Shown here one piece after another: positions 37,901 through 45,504 of a DNA stretch of 64,000 nt. The translations under genes were made by a program, and so were the position numbers. Within the stretch, counting starts at the first letter, position 1, and each line of letters opens with the position of its first letter. The notes under the pieces are model-generated. The model was not told the origin of the DNA. It searched no databases and was given only the letters and a program-made list of their open reading frames with translations. The DNA comes from Verrucomicrobium spinosum DSM 4136 = JCM 18804 (GTDB taxonomy: Bacteria > Verrucomicrobiota > Verrucomicrobiia > Verrucomicrobiales > Verrucomicrobiaceae), in assembly GCF_000172155.1 (NCBI RefSeq), contig NZ_ABIZ01000001.1, forward strand, positions 6,667,105 through 6,731,104, given 5' to 3'.

Positions 37901-38744
37901 GCCGGTAGTCATTGATGGCCCAGTTCCGGTGAAAATGACCACCTGTGAAACCCACCCCGCGCCCGCCACCTTCACGCTCGGTGCCCCACATCAATGTTTG
38001 ACGGGTGCCCAGCGCTTCAAAACCCTCTTTGGTCCACAAGTTGTTTACACGCACCATGTTTTCCCGCGTGGGTGTGGCAGTGGCCAGGTCCAGCACCTTG
38101 GACCGGTCAGGCCGGAACCGCATGTTGTAGTAAAACTCATCATACGCTCGGATGGGACCTTTGATCCCGCGTGACACGGGATGTTCAGGCAGGGCCTGCA
38201 TGTCCGCCACCCAGAATGGATTGACGGAAAAGCCGGACTCAAAGGCACCTCCCGTCCAGGGCTGGAAGTACTTTTCTCCGTTGGCCTTGTCGGGATGGAC
38301 CGCATAGTGAAGGAACATGAGCCCGGTGCCCGCCTTGGCCAGCGCGTCCAGCCGCTGCCAGTTTCTGCCAATCAGGCCGGTGCCATTTTGATAAAATACC
38401 AGCGCGGCAGTTCCATCCAGAATGGCGTCGTTTTCAGGCCACGCCGTGAGAACCTCAGCACGTACCGGCAACCCGCTCTGTTCGTTCAGAGCCTTCGCCA
38501 GCAGGAGGCTGCCCGCCCGGAATTCGTGAAGGCCGGACCCATGGCCAACCGTGCCGGCAAAGAAGATGATCCGCCTTGGCTGAGGAGGCTCCACGGCCTC
38601 CACAGGCTTCAAGCCCAAACTCAAGGTCACCGTTCCCACAAGAAGCCCGCAACCCCATAGGGTGGCGCACCGCCTCAGGACCCCGCGCGCCCGGAGGCAC
38701 CATAATCCACTGTTATAGGTTAGAGATGTCAACGTATTGCTCAT
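34998..38744 (-). CDS. ThuA domain fused to PVC-type heme-binding CxxCH protein
   Basis: 1248 residues. A signal/anchor (ATLWGCGLLVGTVTLSLGL) is followed by a ThuA-like (trehalose-utilisation) domain to about 310 (IIFFAGTVGHGSGLHEF, GLMFLHYAVHP, GGHFHRNW). A Lys/Ala then Pro/Ala-rich linker spans about 345-400. The membrane-bound-dehydrogenase beta-propeller follows (VTLWASSPLLFNPTNMDTD, GRIWVAEGVNY, SNHDHSLHAVV), then HEAT-like helices. A c-type heme domain ends the protein, with CMMCH about 120 residues from the C-terminus and an expected distal region MGLTAQDLADLAAYMK. PVC proteins of this type are thought to oxidise sugars or polyols outside the cytoplasm. The substrate is unknown. The ATG at 38744 is preferred. 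Confidence 0.9.
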   Translation of the reverse strand: MSNTLTSLTYNSGLWCLRARGVLRRCATLWGCGLLVGTVTLSLGLKPVEAVEPPQPRRIIFFAGTVGHGSGLHEFRAGSLLLAKALNEQSGLPVRAEVLTAWPENDAILDGTAALVFYQNGTGLIGRNWQRLDALAKAGTGLMFLHYAVHPDKANGEKYFQPWTGGAFESGFSVNPFWVADMQALPEHPVSRGIKGPIRAYDEFYYNMRFRPDRSKVLDLATATPTRENMVRVNNLWTKEGFEALGTRQTLMWGTEREGGGRGVGFTGGHFHRNWAINDYRRLVLNAIVWVAGMDVPPDGVHSLPISEDELNSNLFDYGRPNPRITLPKEEELTQLKRMPVPTPEEHQAQTEAARAAKEAREAKAKAEQKAAKESAPPAASAPAPAPLPAASTHTPPAAFVPTAQIVVPEDLEVTLWASSPLLFNPTNMDTDREGRIWVAEGVNYRRKRDRRPQGDRIVVLEDADRDGKADTSHVFVQDPELISPLGVSVFGNKVVVAQPPHLIVYTDVDGDRRFDAAKDKKEYLLSGFFGSNHDHSLHAVVAGADGRWYFNHGNTGADFTTRDGVRYRVGGPYASGTALSGARSDDGRIWTGGFAASMNPDGTKLRMIGHGFRNSYEHCLSSNGDVYQNDNDDPPACRTTWLMEGGFMGFFSRSGRRTWEADRRRGQSIPTAHWRQEDPGTLPPGDVYGNGSPTGIAFYENGALPEKYRGLLLSAEARRQTLYGYYPAVEGSGKKLERFEFLKVVPGTQFRPSDVMVGADGAIYVADWYDLGVGGHGTQDDSLSGAIYRIAPKNHRPQIEQPELTKDGSLTARGAATLIKSPAPNVRFDGFTALKALALRDPSAARPVVDEMLKDPAPEFRARAMWLLPFLGESGVAQAERGLTAPDAGSRLLALRVLRNSGYDFAAHAAEIEALVRDPSAEVRREVAVMLRELPAAYREPLAVKLFLTYDGIDKTYLEACGLAAEGIEENVWKRVKQELGSQQPLAWTPAFARITWRLQPVVAVQDLLQRARSTALPFADRKLAMDTLAFTRSKSALEAMVALRKAEAAIAEEATAWLLIRATDEWEEFGGRAALKDEGIYDPEKVVIQEMRLPERQKTFKLPPVAKILDLPADPEKGKQVAARCMMCHRIDGAGVDYGPNLAGWVANQGAVPFIKALVNPSETIALGFEGERVPLKDGREVQGIVISAADPITVRSTGGLTQMIPREMLRDRTAPLNRSLMLSAEEMGLTAQDLADLAAYMKTMK

Positions 38745-38855
38745 AGTTCTACTGTCGTTTGTTTTTGGGGCATGACGCCCCACTGGGGGGAAAGCTTAAC
38801 GATCGTGGACAGCAGGGTTCCCTCTGCACAGTCCGTTCGAGGCAGTTGTCCGGCA

Positions 38856-40112
38856 TCACAGCCGGATGAAGAGGTTGCGCTTGTAGAGGAACCGCACAAA
38901 CAGCACCGGCAGCAGGAGTGCGACCATGGCGATCACAAACCCGCCTGAGCCAGGTCTGAGGCTTGCATCGAGAAATCTTGCCACATCGCCACCGACGATC
39001 CGCGCCGCAAGCGCCTCACAGTTCACAACGCTGACAGCGATATAGACAACAAGCGCATTCCCTCCAATCCAGAGAAAGGGAGCGCACCACCGCTGCCATC
39101 TCCATAGATCAACGACCAGATAAAACAAGCCCAGCAACACGGCTGAAAATCCGGCGGCGACCATGCAGAAAGAAGAGGTCCAGAGCCGCTTGATCACAGG
39201 GAACTCCAGCCCCCAGAGCAGCCCTATCACCACACCTGCCAGGCCTGATCCAACCAGCCACCCCACTTTCCACCTGCCACTCCGCCGCCCATGCGTGAGC
39301 ACCCACCCAGCCAGGACCCCAAAGAGGGTGCTCGCCACGGCTGGGATGGTGCTCAGAAGCCCCTCATTGCTGTAGTAGAGATTGCGTTTCCTGCCCGGCA
39401 ACCAGCACGCGTCCACGTAGTGGGCAAGATTCAGCCCCTCTTTGAAGGTGCCCTTGGTGGTGCTTGCCGCCCCCGCAAACAACTCCTCGCGGGTCTTCGC
39501 CTCCACCTGCTTTCTGGCACCGGCCGGGGTCTTGATGTCAACGTTCGGAAAGGGCACAAAGAGCATCAGCGCCCAGTAGCCCAGAAGGCACGCTGCGGTG
39601 GCGATCACGATGCCCTTGCGAGGCAACAAGACATAGAGCGTGGCCGCCACCAGGTAACACAGCGCGATGCGCGGCAGCACTCCTGAAAGTTGCACGTCAG
39701 GCCAGGGGCGGGCAATGCCTCCGTAGTAGAACACCCCCACTGCAAAGAGGAGTGCACTCCTCCTCACGATGCGAGCCAGCGCCCTGCTCCGGCCAACACG
39801 CGCCACCATGCGATCCACCGACAACACAATCGACACACCGACCAGGAACAAGAACAGGGGGAAAATGGCATCGTAAAAGCGAAACCCCTCCCATTCGACA
39901 TGTTGCAGCTGGGACGATATAAAGGAAACAACCGGGCCACCTCCCAACGCCTCCAGCGCCCTGGCCGCAGTCTCGCCTCCAATGATCCAGAACATGTCGA
40001 ACCCACGAAGCGCGTCCACAGACAGATACCTCGTGGGGGGCTCTGATCTGGGGGCATCGCGAGAAGGCAACGGAGTTTCCATAGACGTTAGTTCAGATTC
40101 TTTGATGTTCAT
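38856..40112 (-). CDS. HGSNAT-like (DUF5009) transmembrane acyltransferase
   Basis: 418 residues, about ten membrane helices. RYLSVDALRGFDMFWIIGGE near the N-terminus and VEWEGFRFYDAIFPLFLFLVG are the signature of the heparan-alpha-glucosaminide N-acetyltransferase-like family. That family moves acetyl groups across a membrane onto glucosamine ends. LSGVLPRIALCYLVAATLYV and NALVVYIAVSVVNCEAL follow. The start may be the ATG at 40112 or 40082; the open frame runs further but is not family-like. The 37-bp shared element lies 162 bp upstream, and the PL8 lyase gene precedes it. A role in glycosaminoglycan breakdown is inference from those neighbours. Confidence 0.85.
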   Translation of the reverse strand: MNIKESELTSMETPLPSRDAPRSEPPTRYLSVDALRGFDMFWIIGGETAARALEALGGGPVVSFISSQLQHVEWEGFRFYDAIFPLFLFLVGVSIVLSVDRMVARVGRSRALARIVRRSALLFAVGVFYYGGIARPWPDVQLSGVLPRIALCYLVAATLYVLLPRKGIVIATAACLLGYWALMLFVPFPNVDIKTPAGARKQVEAKTREELFAGAASTTKGTFKEGLNLAHYVDACWLPGRKRNLYYSNEGLLSTIPAVASTLFGVLAGWVLTHGRRSGRWKVGWLVGSGLAGVVIGLLWGLEFPVIKRLWTSSFCMVAAGFSAVLLGLFYLVVDLWRWQRWCAPFLWIGGNALVVYIAVSVVNCEALAARIVGGDVARFLDASLRPGSGGFVIAMVALLLPVLFVRFLYKRNLFIRL

Positions 40113-40273
40113 TGCAGCGGCAGGCAGGATCGCAGCCACATGGTCCCAAGGTGAAGGCGCACATCGAAGGGAAGCACAGCGGCACTGCCACCATGAGCAG
40201 GAAGCCCTGTGGAAAGTTGATCGAGTCCATGGATCGTCACGCCTGAAACAACGCGCGAACCACTGGCAGATTC

Positions 40274-40310
40274 CGTGATCAAACCGCCAGAATATATGGT
40301 GATCCTGCCA
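40274..40310. promoter_or_regulatory. Shared 37-bp element, copy A
   Basis: CGTGATCAA (40274-40282), GCCA (40286-40289), AAT (40291-40293) and ATCCTGCCA (40302-40310) match the copy at 45467-45503 with identical spacing and no gaps, 30 of 37 bases the same. It lies in the gap upstream of the HGSNAT-like gene. An outer TGGCAG (40264) mirrors the terminal CTGCCA. The length and repeat pattern fit an AraC-family operator. Confidence 0.7.
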
Positions 40311-40398
40311 ATCGAGCACCCGCATCGGGAGACGGGGTTCAGGAAATCTCCCCAGCCTCGTTTTACCTGCCAAAGCCGGAACTGAAGCACGTCGCGAG

Positions 40399-42945
40399 CT
40401 ACTCTGCCGGGCGAAGGTGAAACTCCACACTGCGGGCATCAGCACACGGGACGGTGACCACCGTGTGGCCCATCGCATCCACCTGGCTCCGCAGCCCCCC
40501 TTCTGGCGCTTCCACCTGCCACTTTCCCTTGAGAGTAAGGGTAACGGGCGTTGCCACCGGCGACATAGGTTCAGCATCCCCCTGTTGATTCCACTTGCCG
40601 TACTGCAAGCCCTTCGTCCAGGCCAGGTCAGGATGACAAACGCTGATGTTCACCCCGCCCTGCGGATCTTTCCGCGTCATCAACAGGCAGGGCGCATCCG
40701 CCCGGTCCAGAAACGGGTCATCCAGAGGGGTGAAAGGCTTCATCACCGCATAACCGGTAAGACCAAGCCGGAGATGGCTGACCACATGGGCGACCTCATC
40801 CTTCCTGCTGACCCTGTATTCTTGCGCCGCCCGGGAGGCGAAGGCCTCCAGCCCCTTCTCTCCAGACCTCACGAGTATGACATACTCCGCTGAGTCGTTC
40901 TTTGGATCGGCACCATGATCAATCCAAGCTGTCGTGAAAAGCCCCTTCGTCTCTTTGGAGGCGGACTCATCCATCGAGACCTGCTCCATCCTGGTTACCA
41001 CCACCTTCTGTCCCGCAGGAACATAGTAGCCGTTGTCAGCCGCATCAATGAGGACAGCCGCCTCCGCTCCAGACAGCGTCTCCCCACGGTGCAATCCTGC
41101 AATCGGCCTCCCCTGGACATAGGTGGAGTGCTCTGCGGATGGAAGCGCCGTCTGGAACAGGTGGGTGCCCACAGCATGAACGCCGTCACCGTCCCGGATG
41201 TTTGAGGTCAGCATCACAATCTGCTCATCAAAGAAAAATGACGACTTGATGGCACGAAGCGGCTTCACACGCCGGTCAGGCGCAACCTCTGAATAATCCA
41301 TCGCAAAAACTCCATGCCTTCCTTCCAGGGTGACTCCGCCGACGAAGCCCGCATCGCTGTAGGGCCGGTTGAAGCTACGCCCCACAGTGTCCATCTCCAG
41401 CATTTCACTGACGGCAAGGTATCGCGTCGTCGTGCCCGGGACGCGGCACCAGTCCCAGCCCTGCCTTGCGTAGCCGCTGTCCGCAGCATTTACGAAAGGC
41501 TGGCCCGATGAATAGATCAGGATGCTGGCCGATCCATCGTGAAATCCAAACACATTTTCCTGCCGGGGATAGTTGCGATCATCCGTGAGGGACCTTTCAA
41601 ATGCCCACCAGTAGCGGCTGTGCCCTTTGATGCTCACCATCCAGTTGTCACGGCGGTGAATTTCCAACGGCCCGTAGTTGAATGACCAATGGCCCTGCGG
41701 ATCCTTTTCCGCGCCAGTCTTTCTGGCGGACTCCAGCGTCCGTATGAAATGCGAGATCGCGCCCGGCCCCGGCGGCACTTCATTGCGTGACGATCCGAAA
41801 GGCCGCCGCCCCAGAGGGCCATTCATGAACTCAGTATCTGCCAAACGTGCAAGGATGGCCTGGAATGTCGCCTGCCTCGGGTGGCGCATGTCCGCAAGAT
41901 AGCCGTAGCTCAGCATAATCTCCGGGATCGACGAAAAATGGGAAAAACGCCCGCCGAGAGCCTGATGCATGTCATACTTCTGCGACACGATTCTCAACGT
42001 CTCCAGGCCATGCGCAATGTTGGCAACGGTTCCCTCTGTGAGGGCAAAGCCTGTGTCACGCATCAACCACGCCGCAAAGGCCGTTTGGGCCAGCGCGTTC
42101 GCGCCGTATCCACTCGGATAGACCCCGCGGTGATGAAAACAGAGCCCGTCCGGCTTCAGTGTGTCCAGGGCGTTGGACTCCGCAAGCATGGACCGATCCA
42201 GCTGGTGCTTCAGCCAGGCCAGCCGGTTGACATTGCCCTCAGCCAAGGCTGCGGGCAGGCTCAAATTGAGTACTACCCTCAATCCGTCAGCCTCGAGATA
42301 GCCTGCTCTGAGATCTCCGGTCTTCTCGCCATGGCTCTCGATCTCCCAGCAGGTTGCCAGGGTCCGCTCCAGGCGGCCTGTAGCCCGCAACTCGTCCCTC
42401 ATGAGGAATGCGGCGATGGCATAGCCAGACATTCGCAGGTTGAAGTCCACGATCATCGCCTGGTCCGCCGCCGGGTTCTTTATCTGCGCGGCTTTCCACG
42501 GCAGTTGCATCGGTTTTCGGAAGCCTCTTTCATGCAGCCGGTCGAACGTCTTAAAGAGTGCCGCCTTCACCTTTTCGTCATGATAGTAAGGGTTGGGCCG
42601 CCGCTCACTCCCTTTCAGGTGGTAGGCGATGCTGAGGGTGGGCAACACCTCAGTGATGAGGCTCCTCAACTCCGCTTCATCCGGGCCTTTTTTTACCGTG
42701 TTGTAAAGTGAAGTCTCCTTGGCGGCCGGCCCAGGAATGTCCGCTTGCAGAAGTGCGTTTTTTACAGCTCTGGTCGCTGAACTCAGACGAAGTTCGCCAT
42801 AAGGGGTTTCATAAGGGGACACAGTGCCCTCGAGAACCCATTCCAGATAGCGTCCACGCAAGACGTCCAGATCCTCCATGTTGGCCGCAGACAATTTTCC
42901 AAGCAGCATCAACGCTGCGACGAGGCAGCACGCGATATGTTTCAT
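40399..42945 (-). CDS. Secreted polysaccharide lyase family 8 (chondroitin/hyaluronan-lyase-like)
   Basis: 848 residues with a signal peptide (CCLVAALMLLGKLSAA). The alpha/alpha-toroid contains the PL8 active-site segment KPDGLCFHHRGVYPSGYG, with His271/272 and Tyr276/280 as candidate catalytic residues. LYNTVKKG and later VDFNLRMSGYAIAAF also fit. The beta-sandwich half (SRYWWAFERSLTDDRNYP, ENVFGFHDGSASILIYSSG) matches the family middle and C-terminal domains. Such enzymes cleave uronic-acid-containing glycosaminoglycans by beta-elimination. The exact polymer is not predictable. The ATG at 42945 is chosen at the signal peptide. It follows FecR by about 200 nt and may share its transcript. 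Confidence 0.85.
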   Translation of the reverse strand: MKHIACCLVAALMLLGKLSAANMEDLDVLRGRYLEWVLEGTVSPYETPYGELRLSSATRAVKNALLQADIPGPAAKETSLYNTVKKGPDEAELRSLITEVLPTLSIAYHLKGSERRPNPYYHDEKVKAALFKTFDRLHERGFRKPMQLPWKAAQIKNPAADQAMIVDFNLRMSGYAIAAFLMRDELRATGRLERTLATCWEIESHGEKTGDLRAGYLEADGLRVVLNLSLPAALAEGNVNRLAWLKHQLDRSMLAESNALDTLKPDGLCFHHRGVYPSGYGANALAQTAFAAWLMRDTGFALTEGTVANIAHGLETLRIVSQKYDMHQALGGRFSHFSSIPEIMLSYGYLADMRHPRQATFQAILARLADTEFMNGPLGRRPFGSSRNEVPPGPGAISHFIRTLESARKTGAEKDPQGHWSFNYGPLEIHRRDNWMVSIKGHSRYWWAFERSLTDDRNYPRQENVFGFHDGSASILIYSSGQPFVNAADSGYARQGWDWCRVPGTTTRYLAVSEMLEMDTVGRSFNRPYSDAGFVGGVTLEGRHGVFAMDYSEVAPDRRVKPLRAIKSSFFFDEQIVMLTSNIRDGDGVHAVGTHLFQTALPSAEHSTYVQGRPIAGLHRGETLSGAEAAVLIDAADNGYYVPAGQKVVVTRMEQVSMDESASKETKGLFTTAWIDHGADPKNDSAEYVILVRSGEKGLEAFASRAAQEYRVSRKDEVAHVVSHLRLGLTGYAVMKPFTPLDDPFLDRADAPCLLMTRKDPQGGVNISVCHPDLAWTKGLQYGKWNQQGDAEPMSPVATPVTLTLKGKWQVEAPEGGLRSQVDAMGHTVVTVPCADARSVEFHLRPAE

Positions 42946-43148
42946 AGTGTTTTTCGAAATTGATTTCAAGGGCGGACACAAAGAGGTCATCCGCATCAAG
43001 TGCCGGATGCGGAGCAGGGTCAGACGCCCCTTGCCAGACTCGCGGAGCGCGCCCGGCAATCCTGCCCCGCTATTTCTGCGGGGACCGCTTGTCCTTTCAC
43101 CTTACAGACCCACAGCTTCAGCCGCGGGCTCACGACGCATGCCGCACA

Positions 43149-44588
43149 TTATTGATGGTTCTCTGTAATAACGGACACACGCAGTTTTGTGAATGAAAAG
43201 TCCCCGCCCTTGCCGTTCTTGACACGGACCCTGTCGAAGCGCAGGTCGGGGTCGGTCAGACCTTTGGCAATGGGCACGCCCCGCACCCCCCAGCCCCGAA
43301 AGACTTCAAAAGCCCCGGTCCGCTGGCGGTACCTGATCGTGAAAGTCGCTTCACTCCCCTGAATGGCCAGATCATACGCCGTGCGGCGCTCGTTGGGTCC
43401 ACGGTAGCCCTTCCCATAAGTGAGCACCTCCCAAGAATAGGAATCCGAACCCTTGTCTCCGAAGAAGAGAACCTCGCCTTCCCCATCAAACAAACTCACC
43501 CCGGCAAACCCTTTTGAGTGGAAGAGGGAGCGGGGTGAAACTGACTCAAAAGAAAGCAGCACCACGGCATCGCTGCCTGGCTCGACCGCTCTCGAGAAGT
43601 GGCCCATCATAGAGGCATCCCGGCCTTGCGCATCAAAGCGCCCTTCACGCACCACCGGAGTTCCTTCCAGTACCGACCACGCCCCCTTCGCCGGCTGTTG
43701 CTCCGCAAACACCGCCGCCGGAATGCCAGCAAGGTTCTCGTCAAAGATCACCTCCATATCTGGCGCTGCATCGCGCAGTTTAAAGCTGGCATCACTGTTG
43801 CTGATCAATGTGCGGCCGGTGGCCAGGCTGAGCATGCTTTCCCCTTCACCAAGAGTCTGCGGCAGGGCGCTGTCATTTTTCATGCGGACTTCCACGCGCC
43901 CCTCTTCAACGTGAACTTCGTGCACCTCTTCTTCTGCTGAAACGGTAAATATGGTGCCCAAGTCCACCACCTCCATCCACGGCGTCTCCACCGTGAACCC
44001 TTTGGCATGATGGGGAACAACGAACCGCCCAGAGCCGCGTTCAAGCTTGATCTGGTTCGCACCGGTGACGGCGAATCGCGACGGTCCCTGGATCTGAGCC
44101 TCGACACCGGAGCCAAGCCGGATGTTTACTCCACCTTGCTGCATCACCATTTCTTCACCAAAGCGCAATTGCCCATCATCTCCGGCCCCACCAGCGACCA
44201 TCTCAAAGACCGCTGCCGGCGTGAACTCCACCAGAGGCAACCTGGAAGCCGTCGGTGGAAGCGTTTGTCCGGATTCCGTTTTCATGAGCCACGCGACCGT
44301 GGCTGTCAACGCCAGCATCAAGACTGTCACGACGCCCAAAAGTCCAAGGAGGGGCCTCCGGGAAATGGCCTTTTGAGGCGCAGGCTCAGCGCTTCCCATT
44401 CCGTCCCAGTCAAGTTCCAGCAGGAGGGTGTCAATCCGCACTTTTTCGAGGTACTGCGCAAGCAAGTCATCGTCTGTCTTCAACCTCGCTTGCAAGTCCT
44501 TCGCTGAGGCGTCGTCCAGCAATCCCTCGATCAGCAAATCGATCGAGCGACTCAGTTTGAAGCGTTCATATGGCGTGTTTTCACTCAT
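43149..44588 (-). CDS. FecR-family transmembrane regulator with C-terminal sandwich domain
   Basis: 479 residues. The N-terminal cytoplasmic part (YERFKLSRSIDLLIEGLLDD, DLLAQYLEKVRID) would contact the sigma factor. One membrane helix at about 80-100 (LLGLLGVVTVLMLALTATVAWLM) follows, then the periplasmic FecR domain (VNIRLGSGVEAQIQGPSRF, VETPWMEVVDLGTIFTVS). A jelly-roll-like extension (EVLTYGKGYRGPNERRTAYD) resembles LamG modules of verrucomicrobial FecR proteins. It overlaps the sigma gene stop by ATGA. No TonB receptor is adjacent, unlike the classical FecIRA set. Confidence 0.88.
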   Translation of the reverse strand: MSENTPYERFKLSRSIDLLIEGLLDDASAKDLQARLKTDDDLLAQYLEKVRIDTLLLELDWDGMGSAEPAPQKAISRRPLLGLLGVVTVLMLALTATVAWLMKTESGQTLPPTASRLPLVEFTPAAVFEMVAGGAGDDGQLRFGEEMVMQQGGVNIRLGSGVEAQIQGPSRFAVTGANQIKLERGSGRFVVPHHAKGFTVETPWMEVVDLGTIFTVSAEEEVHEVHVEEGRVEVRMKNDSALPQTLGEGESMLSLATGRTLISNSDASFKLRDAAPDMEVIFDENLAGIPAAVFAEQQPAKGAWSVLEGTPVVREGRFDAQGRDASMMGHFSRAVEPGSDAVVLLSFESVSPRSLFHSKGFAGVSLFDGEGEVLFFGDKGSDSYSWEVLTYGKGYRGPNERRTAYDLAIQGSEATFTIRYRQRTGAFEVFRGWGVRGVPIAKGLTDPDLRFDRVRVKNGKGGDFSFTKLRVSVITENHQ

Positions 44589-45211
44589 GAGCGTGGCAGG
44601 CGAGACTTGAGGCATTTTCCAAGGGCTTCCCTGAGGCGAAAAAGCCTGGCTCTCAGCATTCCTGTGCGGACTCCCTCGTGTTCAGCATATGTCTCCAGCG
44701 AGACGTTTGTTCCATAGCGAATGTGCAGAAGCTTTTGGTCCTCAGAGTTTAGTTTCTTTCTGCACATTTCCAGGGCAGCCAATTCGTCCTCGATGAAATC
44801 GGGTTCTTCCGCCACCAGCTGCCGGGCCATATGGTCCATCAATTCTTCGTCTATCAGGACCACTTTTGATCGTGCCAGCTTCTTCCGGTGATTCAGAACA
44901 AGATATCTGGCGGTCTGAAAAGCCCAGGCCTTGAAGTTCGTGCCAAGGGTGAATTCAGCGCGTTTCTCCCACAATTTCAGAAGAGTTTCCTGTGCAATGT
45001 CATCCGCGTCTGCGCAACCGGGCAATAGAGACCTCACATAATGGCGCACAGATGGGGCATGGCGGCGCAACGTTGCGCCAAACTCCTCCTCCCCCTTTGG
45101 ACCTACGCCTGATGCAGGAACTGCGGGGGGGCAGGTCCCTCCGCCTCCACCCGACCCACTCAGCACGTTGCCCGTCGTCGGCCAGCATAAGGTGTCTAGA
45201 ATGTTCTCCAT
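44585..45211 (-). CDS. ECF sigma factor (FecI-like)
   Basis: 208 residues. Region 2 reads DADDIAQETLLKLWEKRAEF, then FKAWAFQTARYLVLNHRKK. Region 4 is CRKKLNSEDQKLLHIRYG followed by SLETYAEHEGVRTGMLRARL. A Gly/Pro-rich N-terminal stretch (SGSGGGGGTCPPAVPASG) precedes region 2. It directs RNA polymerase to target promoters when released by FecR, whose ATG overlaps its stop codon. The ATG at 45211 is chosen; an earlier frame extension is not sigma-like. Copy B of the 37-bp element lies about 256 bp upstream, in the gap shared with the divergent AraC gene. Confidence 0.92.
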   Translation of the reverse strand: MENILDTLCWPTTGNVLSGSGGGGGTCPPAVPASGVGPKGEEEFGATLRRHAPSVRHYVRSLLPGCADADDIAQETLLKLWEKRAEFTLGTNFKAWAFQTARYLVLNHRKKLARSKVVLIDEELMDHMARQLVAEEPDFIEDELAALEMCRKKLNSEDQKLLHIRYGTNVSLETYAEHEGVRTGMLRARLFRLREALGKCLKSRLPRS

Positions 45212-45466
45212 ACTCAATATCAAATCGTTGTGTCCGTACCACGTCGCCCCAGCAGGGCCATGCGCCTGAGCCCTCCGCATTCAACAAAGCCGTCCCGGCG
45301 TCATCTCATCTGTATGAGCCGACATCGGCATTCGTGTAACCATGCGGCTCCTGCAGCATTGCATTCCCACGGTCCGGAATTCAGAAATCAGCAGTCCGGC
45401 CAGTTCGATAAAATGAGAGTTTTCGACAATCACGTTCAAACAAACGCCCCCCTGAAACGTTGTTTT

Positions 45467-45503
45467 CGTGATCAATCTGCCATAATCTGTGATTATCCTG
45501 CCA
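45467..45503. promoter_or_regulatory. Shared 37-bp element, copy B
   Basis: CGTGATCAA (45467-45475), GCCA (45479-45482) and ATCCTGCCA (45495-45503) repeat copy A exactly in spacing. Within it ATAATC-TGT-GATTAT is a perfect inverted repeat, and CTGCCA occurs twice, 20 bp apart. It ends 1 nt before the ATG of the divergent PAS-AraC gene and lies upstream of the sigma/FecR genes. It could serve both autoregulation and activation. Confidence 0.7.
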
Positions 45504-45504
45504 T

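Noticed and set aside
38767-38781. GGGGC-ATGAC-GCCCC hairpin before the ThuA-cytochrome gene as a terminator
   Set aside because: The stem is only 5 bp, and it has no downstream T-run on either strand.
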